Assembly: GCA_959347315.1 (NCBI GenBank)
Contig: OY365806.1
Coordinates: 32,542,054 to 32,606,053 of the forward strand
DNA length: 64,000 bases
Direction of reading: 5' to 3'
From: Bimastos eiseni
Lineage: Eukaryota; Annelida; Clitellata; Crassiclitellata; Lumbricidae
The translations under genes were made by a program, and so were the position numbers. The stretch's first letter is position 1, and each line of letters opens with the position of its first letter. The notes beneath the pieces were generated by a model. The model was not told where the DNA came from, did no database searches, and saw only the letters and a program-made list of their open reading frames with translations. Positions 25,701-41,800 of the stretch are shown one piece after another.

Positions 25701-28700
25701 AAAATAGTACATGTAGATAAGTCAGGCAAAGTTGGGCTTCGGCAATTTAACTGATGGAAAATCAATAAATATGTTCATGATGTAATGCACAATGTTCTTA
25801 TTAAGACATAATTGGGGACGTCACTTGATCCATAGAACACAGTAGGCCTATATAATTATTTTATTCTAAAACGCGTTGGCATGTTATTTAGCGAATTGCG
25901 ACAACACAGCCGAATCTCACACTTCAGAATCGCATTTTGAGAACCACTGGCTTACTTCCCAACCGCAAATTCAAAAATTTTAATAGTCTCTGTTTTAACT
26001 TCAATCAACGCCTTAGTTAACTATCTTCGTTTTAAACATGTATCAAATATCCGAAGACGCGACGACTACGTTAAGTAAATCGCAGAATGAAATTTAAACG
26101 CATTTGATTTACTAGTCAATTTCGGTTTGTGAAGGGCTTAACTGCTAAACTATAAATAGAACAGGTGCAAGGATAATAATAAAACCCACACGGAGACACA
26201 TACCTACACACGCACACACTCACACACGCGCACGCATAAACAAGCCAAAAATATGGTTTTCATGAGATTCCCTTCATTATTACTATTTATTATTATCATT
26301 TGTTGTCTCAATGGAACGTATATCCAGCAGAGACTGGAACACCATCAAAAGGAACTGCGGAATTGTCGGAAATGGGTCCTGCATTCAATTTATCAGGGTC
26401 TAAGTAGGTGAAAAACAAACCTACCCCTAAAGGCCAAAGCGTTAAACGCTGGAACGTAAGTGCAAGATATAAAAATACAAGGCGGTTCAACGAACGTCCC
26501 ACGTAGAGGTGCTGTTGTTCTCACCTATAGAGCAGAGAGGAAGGCCAAGTCCTCACTGTTAATCTGGCCAAAGGTTTCGAATACCAAAGGAATAAAAAGA
26601 AGGTTGAGGACAGTCTGTTGACTTATAGGACCTATATATTTGACGTGTTTGCCGCTGCTCAGGACGCCGCATTGACCGCCACACCAAACGCTAGAGAAGA
26701 TTAGAAATTATTAAAAATTATAATAAAATACTTTAATTTAATTTAGAACTGACAAGCCGCAGTATCAAACTTAGTATGCACGATTGATAACAACTTATTA
26801 GGAGTGAAATTTAACAGTCGACCTGGCATCCACTCAGTTCTTTATAATTTAAACAGAAAATGGTCATCACTTTTCAATGTCAGACAACATCGCCTTTCAT
26901 TACGAATTCAGAATTCTGTTATATCGCAATGCATGCTCGAAGTCTCCTTCCCCTTGATTTAATACAGCTGTAATACAAGCTATAAATCTTTTTGTGAAGC
27001 TCAGTACGGCCGCGTTGATTGAGTTCTGCCCAGCTGGTCCCATATCAACTGCAAGAATTTCATCATCTCGTCAGTGTTCTTCAGCTTCAGATCAACCACA
27101 ATCTTGTAACAATCAACCTTCCAGGCGTGATAATCAAGAGGGTCTGGCAAGAATGGTGGTAATATTCAAAATAATTTTGAGGAGCGTACAATGTAATGAC
27201 GTGTTTATTGTAATTTTTCCTTCTTCAGCGAACGAGCAAATGGACGGAGCAAATGAGGGGAGGACGAGAGCGAAAAGACAGGCGCTACATAGAGGCCCGA
27301 GGCACATGCAGGTCCTTCTTGTGACTGACGGGTCGCTCGTTAGATTCCACGGTCGAGATCTAATCGAACAGTATCTACTCACACAGATGAGCATCGTATG
27401 ATTCTCTCATCTTACTTACTTTGTATCGTAATGTAGCCTAACGGCAGCAATGTATGCCGTATTGTATGGAATATAACTGCAACACATCATGTGGGTTAAT
27501 GCAATATTTTTACTTTAAAGAAATACCTCTATTAACTATCTCTATCTAGTCAATTCTACTTTTCGGCATCCGGCAAGTTACTTATAGCAATAAGCCTACA
27601 TGTAAACGAATATCATCATTAATTTGTCAATTTGTCTAGCGCCATCCATTCAGCGTCCATACAGCAGTGCAGTTCCTCTATGTTGTCATCAACAGCATTT
27701 AATTATTTATTCTTCCACAAAATTTCATATTTTCATTAGGTCTACTCACTAACTGAAATAGCCCATGTCTATAATGGATGTCTATAATTCGTGTTATGCA
27801 TTCTAATTAACTTTTCGTCTTATGCGCTTCCGGTGTCTGCGACATTTGGTAATTAATTTTCAGATGTAAAAGCAATTAAGTCGTTCAACTGGTTTGCTAG
27901 AGTTTTTACAAGCGGATGAAAGTTAAGTTGCACTACTACTATATTATATACGTATACAATTGAACTGAGTTTCTTCAAGTTGCAAAACGACAAAACGTGT
28001 AGGTCTAGTTAGATAGGCCCTATCTACTGCTACCGTTAGTGCACGAAGGTGCACGCCGTCGGGTTGATCAAAGACGAGAAAACTGAGAAGACCAGTTGCC
28101 CTACCAGGGAGACTTGTTGCTGTTCTAGAGACGATCAGGTACTGGAAAGGATAATAGATGGATTGGTGAAAATGTCCAGAGTTAAGAATATTGATTAGAT
28201 TACTGTTTCAAACTCCCATCTGGTAATGCTTTCATCATCATGGGCATCTGATCTATTTTTATTCAGGCCTTCCTGGTGCAACTTAGTGCAAAATAAGCAG
28301 AAATCAATCAGGATGATCCTGATGTGGCCCAAAACAAGCGCAATAGACATTCCACGATTTCCACTCTCTATTAGAGGAAACATGTTTTCAAAATTGGCAT
28401 AATTACATGGGTATTTGATAATTTTATAGTTTACCAGTCAGTTGATATCAGACGCGGCTCATAGACCTCAGTTGGCATTTTAGATGCACCTTTACTCACT
28501 CACATTGACGTTAAAAAAAGTTATGACGTGTGTTGTAAATCGCTATACCAGGCCTCGTTAATATAGTATTTCATCATTTTTATGAATTATGGTCCTAGCA
28601 TTTGATCGGTAATGCCTTACGGCTTCACCGATCATTAGTACAGTTTACATCAAATTTTAGAGATAGATAAAGTTAGCAACCATGCCTGGAGAGCGTTGCA

Positions 28701-29605
28701 GCGAACAAGGTAGGTCCCCTATCACCACATTCATCAGGCCTAAGATTAAAACAGTCCGTAGCCGATGCCTCTCTGTAGACTGTACTCTTAGGATGAAACA
28801 TTTCGGCAACATGACTACTAGATATTTTAAAAGCTATCTGGGCATTGCTCTTACTGGAGGGGGCATTCGGAAAAAGAGGAGGAAAAACATTTCTTTTCAA
28901 TAATCCAACTTTTAGTTCAGCAAGCATTATTATCATCTAATTAGGAAGAATTTCGTTCACCAACCCAACTTTTATTCAAGCACATTTAAACATCACATCG
29001 TAGATGCAATTTCTATTTTACCGAACACATAGGACAAATAATAACTTTTTGGTCCTGATCCCATAGTGCGTGAACCACTATTAACAACTAATGGCTATGT
29101 TGGTGATCTGCATTTGCAAGCTTTAGTTCTTGACGTTTTGACGCTAGCGCCCAGGGACTTCTTTTTACACTTTAAGCACTAAATATAGTCTGTGATTGGG
29201 TTTTCAGTTCTGATTTTAGTATTTTATAATGTGGATGTTCCTGTTAGACAGTCATAAAATTATGTGCGTACGTATATATTTTTCGAGACCCTCCCCCGCC
29301 ATACACACCCGCACGTAAAATCGCCGAAATTCGAAACCGCCTCCCCCTCCTTACGTAGCCTACGTAGGCTAATAGGTGGATGTTTCATTTAGGCTTTGTG
29401 GCAAAAACACAAATAAAAATTATATTTACAAATTGGTAGATTTCTGTTTTGCATGATCAGATGGAAAATTTTGGAAGAATGGTTTCTTTTATGCACGCGG
29501 TGTTTAGATTAGCGCTGTGGTCTAAACGATGCTTAAGTAAAATGACCTCACAAACCATTTAACTGTCAATGAACAATTTTCATCAAGTTTCAGGCTCCTT
29601 TTATC

Positions 29606-29641
<36 letters not shown>

Positions 29642-29767
29642 GGGATAATAAAAGGGACTTTCAGCGTTCAGGATATCGATTAATAAGGCCATTCCAGACA
29701 ACCAACATACTAGCTTAGTTTTCTAGTCTCTGAGGGATCATATGTACCTCGGAGCATTAAAAAGACA

Positions 29768-29825
<58 letters not shown>

Positions 29826-32800
29826 CAACAATAATAATAATAATAATAATAATAATGGTAACTTCAATTTCTTCTTACATCTAACTGATCATAACCACCA
29901 ACTGATTGTGGAAACAAACAATTTATCACAATGGCGATTTCTATTTTCCGACGCTATCTAAGGGCCACGCCCTTCACATTGTGGGGACATGATCCGATTC
30001 TAACATTATTCGAGACACCACACAATTAAGGCATTTTATTTTCCCACCCAATTGTTTTTGGCCGCTACAATTGGCTCGCTCTGATTAACAGAAGACATAT
30101 TACATGGTTCTTGGCAAAAGTACATTTTTTAAATTTTTGTCGCAGGTTGACAACATATATCATCACCCATCTCTTGGATTTGAAATTAACCTGATTGTTG
30201 TGAAAATAAAGATTATCGACGATCGAGTGGTAAAAGAAATTCTTCTTTCATTCATTCTTTGTTTCATCGGTTCTTTAATTCATCCATCCATCAGTTGATC
30301 CATCAGTCTCTCCTTAACTCCCTCCATCTCACTCTCCAGTTACCTATCAATCGATCTATCCAACAGTCCATCCAGCCAGCCAGCCATAGAGCAAAAACAG
30401 TCTCCCTTCTATATAACCATTCATCTTTCGATCCCTCCGCACAATTACCCACCAAACGACCTCTCAGCAATATATACTCAACCGGTCAGTCAGCCAGCCT
30501 CCCACCCATTCAACCATCCATCCATCCATTCATCATCAATCCTACCATCCCATCAGCCAGCAACAAGTCATTCAGCGTCTTATAGGCTTAGTCATCCAAG
30601 CAACAAGCTCGCAGCTGAAACCGATAACAAGATGCCTCGATGATCATTAACGTCGTGACGTCATGTTGCGTGCAGGTGCGTCACATAGTATCAAAGGGCG
30701 ACGGGAAAACGTCACTCGATCGGTTTTGCATATGGGCGAATGAAGAGAAACCGAAGAACAAGAACAAGGACGAAGACTTCGACGTCGCCGTCTATATCAC
30801 CAAGGAGGAAATCGGACCCGCAGGTCGGTCCTTACTACTTCCTGTTCTCGAATGTAGAGGCTTCCGGTTGAGCATTGAGCCGAATATTATGGCCAATGAG
30901 ATCACACTGATATAGATCAGATCGAATCATATCAGCCTGCATGTCAATGGGGTTTGACGTAATCATCATGGTGTGCCTGATCGTCTGACTTAAAGGCGTG
31001 TTAGGCGATGGAGTTTTCGGTGGCTTTGCAATGGACTTTGTGGTGCCACCCACATTGGATTTAAATCTCTGTCAATCAAATTTCTCTTGTATCTGGATTG
31101 AATTAGAATGTGGCAGAATATAATAGAATTGAGGTGATACAACTGAGTTGACAGGAGCATAATACATTGTAACGCAGCACAATAGGCAAAGGTAAGATCA
31201 GACAGAATAGAATAATGCAGAACGGTACCGAATCAAATGCAACTACTTGGCCGTAATACACTTGCCAACACCATCATCAAATCAAAAGCAGCTCAACAAC
31301 AACTATTAGCATGAGGATTAAGCTGAGAATGAATAGGTCAAGGGAAATATAAAATTCTCAAAGTCAGTTTATGACGACCATAAAATGTAACTTTTAAACA
31401 GCAGATTGAAAAAAACAGTTTGAAAAAGAAACGTGAACTGCTACAATGCACTGTCATCGTCCAGATGTTATACGTTTCCAATGAACAAACACATCACAGC
31501 GTATACAATGCAATACATGTGAATACATTACATACTTTCTGTATTGTATGTTCTGTCACAATTATTATTATTATTATTATTGTTATTATTATTATTATGT
31601 TGGTTGAAGGCTATGCTCCAGTGACTGGTATGTGCAATCCAATACGAAGCTGTGCCCTTGTCAAAGACGACGGTACATCATCGGCCTTCGTCATCGCTCA
31701 CGAAATTGGTCACATGTTAGAAGCAATCATTTTATTAATCTCTTTGTTAAATATATGAAATAATGAATTGTAGATTATAGATGCCTACACAGTGTCTCAA
31801 ACATGTAGCCTTTTGGTTGAGTAGTTATTCATAAAACTATTAGATCCAGTCGTTAAGTGATATATATATGTAGCGCCTCTTCTACAGATCTGCCCAAAAG
31901 CGCTCTCTCATATACACTGTAGATTGGGTGAACAAAGCAGCATTTTAAGTAATCTAATTAATCATGATTTCGTAAAAAAAACTGTCTTGATAGTAAGTAC
32001 TTCACGGTATCTCTTGAGCTTTGCATAGGATTCTGGCTCTGTTTTGAACGATCACTACGTATATATAACAAAGAAGCTCATATCCACACAAAAGCATTCT
32101 TTTGAATTCTCTTCATTTCTTGCCATCGGTGACTATACTTGTTGTACGGAAAATGCCTGCTGCTGTGACAAAGGGCTTTGCATATAAAACTGACACATAG
32201 ACTAGGTTTTTCTGTTAAGCGTCCTTTAAGTAAGACTAGGTTTTATTAAGGCGCGATATAAATGAAAGTTGTATTGTTTTGTATTATTATTATCGAATTC
32301 ACAATTATATTAATTCACAATGTGTACAATTTTCCTTCAATTTTCGAATAACGACAACGAATTCACTGTTTGGACGTAGGCCCCTACTATAATATCAGTA
32401 AATTCTTCCGCACGTAGTAATAATTGTTACTTTAAAATGACATTTATAAATCGCAAATTCAAAATCTATCCAAGCAAATGAAATTACTATAAAATAATAT
32501 AGACTTCAGGCGCCAGAATAACTGTGGCAGGGAAACTCCGACCAGATGACACAGAAAGAGGCCAAAGTTGACGAAACCCTAATGAAAACTCGATGACAAA
32601 CGAGTCGTCAATCACACGCCGAAGCGCAAACATGCAGAGGGCCAATATGGAATGAGGCCTATCACAATCAAAGCTGTTGTTCGCGCTGATAACTTTGTGC
32701 CCTTTGGACAAACTTTTCCTACACAGCTCCATAATACTGCCTTGTTAAAAAAAATGCGCTAACAACGTATCTTATTACTTGAAGTAATTTTAGTCCTGAA

Positions 32801-35800
32801 GCAATTAACCCAAAAACATCTCCGGTGGCAGTTTTAGTGATGGAAAGATGCGGCTGGGGTCATTCTTTTCATGTGATGATGGAGATTCATAAAATTTATG
32901 GTGGGAGTCGTTCACCACCTGCAGACTTTCACAAAGCAAGATGGCGGCCAAAATGACTGCCAAGAAATTTATGTTGCAATATCTCCGGAACTATTCATGA
33001 TAACAAGGTCGTCTTAGTGTCTGAAGCAGCCTATGTTTTTGAGGCAAGGAATTTTCCAAATGTATTTTCAACATTTCCTGAACATCACGTGACCTTGTAG
33101 GTCAAGGTCACATGGCAAAGCAAAATTGCCAATCATCCATTTCTCGGAACCTAATAGTCGTGTAAATTTGAAGGGAAGACTGCCCTTTCCTTAAAATGGG
33201 TCATTACATTCAATTTTTAAATGGTTTTCATAACAGTATATTTTATTGTACTATAGATGAATAGGCGATTACGATATGATCTGTAGATTCGGAATGATTC
33301 ATGACGGCCACGGAAATGACTGCAGCGATGACCCATCAGATGGCAAGATCATGGCTTCGATGGTCCAGTCCAACTATCATACTTACTACTGGTCGCGCTG
33401 CAACAAAGTAGCAATGGAAAAGTACCTGGTGTAAGCATTGAGGCTTATTGACAGTGCATGTGATGTATGTTATGTGTCATTTCTTTATTTATTTCTATGG
33501 ACAATGGATTTATATTTAGCTCAATGTTTGTATTATGGATCTTATTGTGAGTTCAAAATCTCTGCCTGAGCACACGATGAGAAGACTGACTGGAGCGCCG
33601 TCGTATGCAATGTCCCAGACGCAGATGGTGAAACATGGTTCTTATTAATTTTCTTTCCTAACGGCAGAATCGTAAGACACAGTAGGCCCTATTCAAAATT
33701 AGTGTTAGACTCAATTTGGTAAACTCAGCAGCAGCCTATGAGATGCCTCCTAGCACATTTTCGAATGAGCATTGCTTGAGAAACTAATAAGTTGATCATC
33801 CTCTCTCAAAATCTTTAAAACGGAAATGAGTGCAATCGTTAATGATGAACTTTATCAAGGCCCATAAACACACAGCGCTTATGAGACTCGAACACATACT
33901 TTTCGCTTCACTAAACAGGTGCTTTGATGAATCAACTTCTGCGCCCACAACATTATAATTATGGAGCTAAAAAATCCTCTGACAACATGATATGCATTCG
34001 CTAATCATTTATTCCCTTGAAAACTACTTGATTTTATCTTTCAATGCAGGGTAATATTCATTGGGATGTTGGACTATTTTACCTTTTTTAAAGAAACACT
34101 CAGTTTTCCGTTTCATTTGATGCAGAGATGTTCATTGTTTGGACGATATACCAAAGGATCCGTCGTGGCCTGTCTACAGTCAACCGTTTGGTCAGAGCTG
34201 GAGTCTGGATGAACAGTGTCGTCAGGAGTTTGGCTCTGGTTACAGCCTCTGCCGAGCAGTACGTACAATGCCCACCAGAGCGCCTCAAGGAATTCTCACT
34301 ATAGCCACAACAACAGATAGATATCGCTAATAGTAACCAGAAACTGAAAATGTCTCCTTCATTCGTTCGTTCATTCGTTTATTCATATAAATAACGCATC
34401 GCCCATTCAGGACGTTTGGACAGAAACTCTCTTTCGTTCATTCCCACTTTGATCAGATGTCGCCAGATGTCGCAATTCAATAGAAGTAGTTCTTTTTGCT
34501 ATTTTGTTGTCTTTGTTGTAGTTTAATCATCATCATCGTCGTCATCATCATCTTCATCGTCGCCGTCGTCGTCATTATCGTCGTCGTCATCGGCATCATC
34601 ACCTCAGCAGCACATCTCATTATAAAAATGATAATAATAGACCCAATAATAATGGGCCTAATAATAATTATAATAATAACAATAATAATAAAATAATAAA
34701 AATAATAATAGTAATTATTATTGATTATTAGGTTAATGCTAATCCTTAGGGCTGCATATTGCCAGATGCAGAAATAATAAAAATATCTTCGTCTAAGTTC
34801 AAACTGACAAATAAATAGCTGTATCATTATAAGTGTAATATGAACGAATAATGACAAGTTAATGCAGGAGTCGGATTAAACTTAAGAAATTATTTCAATC
34901 TATTGTCAATTAATAGCCGCGTAGTACAAGCATTTAGCATTAACATAAGTAGGATCAGAGAAAAAGTTTGAATTAGACTGCAGAGAATAAGAGATGTGAC
35001 AATGATAGTTATCATAATGTATTCTAATTGTCATAACTATTGTTGTTATCACTTACTATTGTTTTTATTATTAGTTTGATCACCTTGATCCCTGTCATCA
35101 TCTATGGTGCAGTCACTCGAGCAATGAGACCCTTTGCAAGACGAAGAGAGGACCTCCACTTCCTGGAACCTCCTGCGGACGCGGAAAGGTAACCATGACG
35201 ATGTTAACCATAGCAACGTAGTCCGAAACATATCCAGATTAGTTACATAACATCAATCGATACGATTCTCGCTATTTGCTATTTCATTCAAGCGATTCTT
35301 TAGGTTTATGTTGTTCAGTTTTATGTTTTAAATTTGCACAAACGCTTTCTAAATATTTAGCTTACTTAAATAGAATACACAGATGATGCATTGATGCTAG
35401 TAGTCAAACGGTTGCTATACTACGAAGAAATTGCAGCACATGATATTATCGGCATTATACTCTTATAACTGCAGTAAAACCTGCGGAGTACATCGCAGAC
35501 TGGAATCCAACAACGATGATAAAGTAGTTGATGTCGTGTAAAGGTCTAACATAACAGTCGAAAATAATGTACGATTACACAAAAGCTTCCGTTCGATATC
35601 GATCTGTTGAAAGATCCGACGCTTACAACGCATTTCCTCAGACATAAGAGACAGAGAGAGAGATATTTAGCCAGTCTCTTAGTAGACAACGCCTGGGATA
35701 CTCACGTAACAGCCGCGGGGTAATAACCTACAGAGTGCAAAGCTATAGGAACCAGAAGATTCTCAGTTGGACAGATGTGCATGAAGACCTCCTCAAACGC

Positions 35801-38800
35801 TCTCTGGCGATACTATATGAGGATCCGAGCATTCGAGTATCTGAGCCTCAGAGATGTCATTCATTGGCAGTTTTACATACACTATGATTATACTGAAGAA
35901 CGGCCGGGAAGGCATGCACCAGGTATCTCTGCATGTGAACCGGGTTATTGTTAGTTTTATTATTATCACTATGATTATTATCGTTTTTTACCTGAGGTAT
36001 TAATCATCCCTTATTCTCTTAAAGCTTTGCCTGAATACTGTGCAGTCTGGAACGACCAATCATTGGAAAATTTCATTATTATTATTATTATTAGCAAAGG
36101 ACGATGTAAGTTGTGGAGATGAGCGGAGAAAGCGGCGGTGCAAGACGTTGACTAAATCAGGCGGAGTGACGGATACACAGACAAGCTGGTTAAACGGTAT
36201 GATTACATGCATCTGGAACTGTGCATCGGTGCTAAGTGATTCTTTCACAAGGATGTAGGTAGCGCTGGGACTGTAAAAACAAGTACGGCATATCCCTGAT
36301 GCCAGTGATGGCCAAGGACTTCAGAAGTCCGGTTTTTTTGAGGGCACAGATTAGCCTTAGAACTTAGAAGAGATCGTCTTCGGCAGAGCAGCAGTGGCTT
36401 CACTCAGAGAGATCGACTATCGATCTGATTTTAACTCGAAACAGTGGTTCAAGCAAGAATTGACATCGTGCTGTAGATTACCATCTGGCGGTTAATGCCA
36501 TTTCGGAACTGATAGCAGACTTGTCACTTACACGATGATTGCGGTTCGCAATGATGGTGTAACATTATGGGTCAGAGTCGATTGATGAATGCGACAAATA
36601 AGGGTAATAGTGGCTTCAGGACTAGTCATAAGCCATAGGAAAGAAATTTTGGAGGATGTACAGGTTCAGGGCGTGTATATTGGGTGGGAGCAGTCTACTG
36701 ATCTGGACTATGCAGATGACGAGGCTCTTCTTGACGAAGAGTTAAGGTAATTCTTACTGTATACAAACCACTCCTGTGGCACTCACGAGTGGCTCATGAG
36801 TTCCTCCACGTTGAATACATATACTCAGTTTGCGTTTTTTATATGTCTAAAATGACAGAAAACAAATCTTGAGGCAATCAACATGAAATACATGGCTGTG
36901 GTGTTGCTTTGGCTGCAGTGGTGCATGAATGGGTCGTGTTTGGAGAAGAGGACGGTGTCGGTCGACGGAGGGTGGTCGCCCTGGCAGAAGTGGGAGGCAT
37001 GCTCCAGAACATGTGGAGTCGGAATACAGTTCCGTGTACGCTCGTGCACGCAACCAGGGTAAGTGTAACTGTAATTGTAATTACGACGACTTACAGAGCG
37101 ACGTTAGCAGGAAGCAACCTCTGTGAGCTTTACAAGAGTTTCGTTCACAGACATGGAATGAACAGTTGAGCGTTTTAAAAACTTTACTGAGTTTAGATCC
37201 AGAGTTTGAATCGCACCCCTCCGTCGCTGTTTGAACGCATCTGTCGCGGTGCATTAAAGTTCATTGCAGAACATATTATGTTATTGCTTTGCTCTGCATT
37301 CGTTCAGACTCCAATAAAGTTTTTTGGGTTTTGCCAGTTGACTGGTTGGACAGAAGGAATGTTGACGGTTGGCGTCCGACCAGCTGTCCGAACCCATTGC
37401 TCAGCTGTAGGGTCGGTCTGCGTGATGTTCCACTGTAGGTCGTTAATCGTAATGAGTTATAATGCATGCCAGGTATACATGTACATGAAATACGATTGAT
37501 CAACTAGTTGATTGGTTGATTGAGTCATTCACTGATTGATTGACTGACTGACTGATTAATTGATTGTTGGATGGATTGATGGATTGATTGATTGATTGAT
37601 ACACTGACTGCTGACTGACTGGCTAACGGACTGACTAATTGACTGACTGAGAGACTGAATGGATTGATTGATATAATGATTGATTGATATATTGATTGGT
37701 TAATTGATTGGTTGATTGATTGATTCATTCATTATTAGCGGTGATTCACTGGCTTTTTCTCCCGTATTGCTGTCTCATGTTACTTGTCTAAAATCTAATT
37801 GATCTTGCATTCGGTAACATATGCTGCTTTGCTTGTTAGGCCAAAACACGGAGGCGCAGATTGCAGAGGAGACCGCGAGGAGTTTCGAACATGCAACACT
37901 CAGGTCAGTTGATGCTTCTGTCCAGCGCAGATAATCCGACTTTGCATTATTTAGCTCCATTTATTATAAGGTTTCAGGTTATATCTGTTGATTTATTGAT
38001 CAGATTAGATTAAATGCTTAACTACATTTGACTATGGAATATGAGACTTGATAAGACATTTAAATAATTAGTAATTGGTACAATGCGTCACAAGAAAAAG
38101 AGGAAAAGCATATCCTTGAACAACCATGGATATGAAGTGTTAAAGACTCCGTTATTTAGTTTCAGCATAGTAATGAGGGTTGATTGGAGTCCTCTCCCTC
38201 GCCGTCTCGTGTTCCCAAAAACAGTGTGTGTGACCAATGTACTCATAATAGTCCAATTGACTTGCAAACGAAATTGAAAATAGACAATGTGAGCAATGAA
38301 TGAAAGAACGAATACTTATATTAATGAATTAATGTATAAATCCTGCAAATCATAACTCATAATTAAACGACCTTTATATTTACTTGTAGCCATGTCCGCA
38401 GTTGAAAGACATTCGTGAGGAACAGTGCACGGAGTTCAATGAGAAGAGATTCGATCAGGGACGAAGGCACCACTGGCTCCCGATGGATAACCAGAACGGT
38501 ATGTCAAGGTCAATGAGTTCACGACGAGGTCGAGGTCAATGACGTAGTGGTATGGATGAAGTCAATGACTGAATGACAAGATCATTTCTAATGGCTCAAG
38601 AATAGGTCAAAGTCACTAAGATCGAGGTCAGGTCAAGATTCTTGAGGTGACGATGACGTCATGGTCAATACCATAATGACGCTGTCAAGGTCAATGTGAC
38701 TTTAGCCAGGCCTGACCAGCTGTTCTTAAACGGTGGTTTGCCAGCTTCTTCTTGAAGTCCATCTGTCTAAGACCCGTACATTAGGTGTCCAATGCAATCC

Positions 38801-41800
38801 TGGTCCCTGTTTCCAGAGACCAAGGTCGCCGCACACTCCCTTGGTCTAAAGACCCGCAGGCGTCTATGTACTGCAACTTTGATCCCTGTATGATTCTGAT
38901 ATTGTGGAATATCAAAGGCGAGGTAGCGGTTAGACAACAGAGGTTTCCTTCTATCCCTGCTCCTTTCCCGATGTACCCACTAGGCAGTGGGCCCCTGGTA
39001 TTTTGTGATGGCGACTTGGTCTTGCTATGCCAAAACCCCGTCGATAAGTATATCAAATTATGGTTGTACTGTATTGCAATGTATTGTCCTGCAGCAAGCA
39101 ACATTACCTTAGCCTTGCTTTCGTTGCTATATCAACGAGATCTTGGTTACCGCAGTCACGCCTTCTTTTTATTGTGACAACAAAAGCAGCGTTACTACGC
39201 TGTTGCCTGGGGTAACGTTATCGTGACAGAGACGTCGCTTTATAATTTCCAGCGTCGGAGATGTGTAAGGTGACGTGCGTGTCGAGGGAAACCGACGCGA
39301 AGTTTGTATCGGAGTCAAATGCCATCGACGGAACGTTTTGTTCCTACGACCAACCGCATCAAGTCTGCGTCAAAGGAACATGCCACGTAATAACATTAAT
39401 TAATGGATATATATGAAATATATTTATAATTTCAGTCAGGTCAGTCAAATATTTATAAATTTTTTCATACATAAATATATAGACTGACTGAGTGACGCGA
39501 TGGCAGACAGATTCACGAACAGACAGAATATATCCGACCCATTTCTTGACCTGTTGACATACTCTTTGATTATCTTACTGATTTATTAATATTGTATGCA
39601 AAAAATAATATTCAAGTAATAGGCGAACTTGTAAACATATTGAAATCCCAGCAAACAGAAAGCTAGAATGATATCTGTGTTTGTTTGTATATTTGTTGAA
39701 ATTGTAGTCGGTGGGTTGTGACGGTGTGCTGAATTCCCGCCAGAGAGATGACCAGTGCGGTCAGTGTGGCGGCAACGGATCAACGTGCAAAAGAGTGACC
39801 GGGGTCGTCACAGAACCCCTCTCCAGGAAGGGTACGAACGCTCCAGATGCCGCTACCTCTTCATGCTGCTCCAGCTGATCTTTGCCAGTCTTCTACATGA
39901 CCACATCTCAAATGTCTCAAGATTCTCCATTCTGCCTTTCCTTTTCGTACTTGTCTCCGATCTACATAGTTCCACGCTCCACGTCAGGCTTATCATCTTA
40001 ATCTTCCAAAGATCGAGATTCCGTCCTCCTCTTAAAAGCTCTCATCTCTTCCTGAATGCATTCTTTCCGGTTATTTCTCTTCTCTTAACCTTTTCAATAA
40101 CTTGTGATTAAACTTCCAAGATAACAAGATGATCATTGTGATAATGTCAATTATGGAACTAATGATAATGAATTTATTTTCAGCATCGCGTCGTCGTCAC
40201 CATCAGCATCATCGTCATCTGTATCGTGATCATCACTGCCACATCCGTTGTATTCACCATTAATCTTTTTACCTCATCATAGTAATGACTTCAGCATCAA
40301 AGTCATCTTCATTATGTTCTTTGTTTGTTGCTATTCGCAGAATATCATCGAATTCTTGTCGTTCCAGCAAAGGCAAGAAACATCGCGATTCGTGAGCTAC
40401 AGTCCACTCCTCATCTCGCTCACTTCATAGGTGATAATAATAGTCATAATGAAAATAATAATAATAATAGCAATCATGATACTATGTCTCCCATATATAC
40501 ATATATATGCGCCCTTTGCATAGACCATCCGTGCCTGAGAGTTGTGATTTTGCTCCTTGCTCTGCGTTAGCTTTTTGCGGTCTTGAAGAAGTCTGGCGGT
40601 CATAGCCTTAACGTTACCCTATTGGCATGAAATGGCTTCAAGCAACACTTCCTGTTGTGGATGGAGGTCTGGGCATGATCCGACCTGCATCTTTGCTGGG
40701 CTTCCTTCTGTAGCCTTATAATTTGATAGCACCACACCATAACAGTATAAATGCAGCTGTATAGTTTAACAATATGTCAACGTAGTTGCTCATGCAGAAT
40801 GGTAGTTTAACTTAAGACTTAACAATCGATTAAACGTGGTTTAAGTGACTTTCAACCGACAATGTTGCTGCGTTTAAGGAAGCGGTTAATCCTGACCCAT
40901 GGAGAGGAGAGACGTTAGAGACAGTGTTGGTACGGAAAGAACATTACATCGAAAGCAGAAGGGACAGTACACTGGCGTTGGTATTTCGAAAACTCACAAC
41001 GTCTCATAAGTCATCTCCAGACTATGACCGCCAGACATCCTCAACGGATTACGGTGTCTGACTATAGTTTCGCCGGAAGTGATCATCAATTGATATCTTG
41101 TGCATAGACTCAACCCCCTGTTAAGTAAGTAGGACGCGCCCCCAACTTTCGAGCAGGTTGGGACGGTCTTTTACCACCGACTGTTGATGAATTTTTCAAT
41201 ATTGACTAAACAATGACATTCGAACATACAACGCTCTCAGTTCCCAAAAGTTCCTAAATCACATCAAATTCTCTTTGTAAAATTATCTACCTGGTTATGC
41301 ATGCGTACAATTTAACCGAATTTGAGGTAAAATTAAGCCCAGCATATGTGCTTCATTTGGAATCAAGTGTTATTGACGCTTCCTCATGTCCCATAGCCGT
41401 TAGAAACTTCTTCTTGCCTTTGGCAATCGCTCGAAATTCCCCACTAGGACGTTCCATGAGGTCCCACCAACTTTTAGACAGTGGTTGCGCCCCGGACTAC
41501 GTGCAGTATGACGACGACTTTATCGCTGCACTTAGACTAGCGCATGCATAATAGGCCTATACTTAGTCTAGATGAGATCATGATTTTATTACATTGGATC
41601 CGATCAGTAAATTTCGAACTGTTTTTCTCTGTTGTTGCGTGCAACAGCGGTTCGTGACACAGTGACAGAGAGATGGTACTTGAATGGCAACACGCAACAG
41701 GGTCCTTCGAAACAGTTTGTGGCGCACGGCACTAGCTTCACTTATAACACGAAGCAGAGGGAGGGAGAGTCCCTGACGGCAAAGGGACCCTTACTGGCTC

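Noticed and set aside
38781..39177. Overlapping 130- and 107-codon frames on both strands in ADAMTS intron 13
   Set aside because: No recognised domain; both strands open; located inside an intron. Probably repeat-derived.
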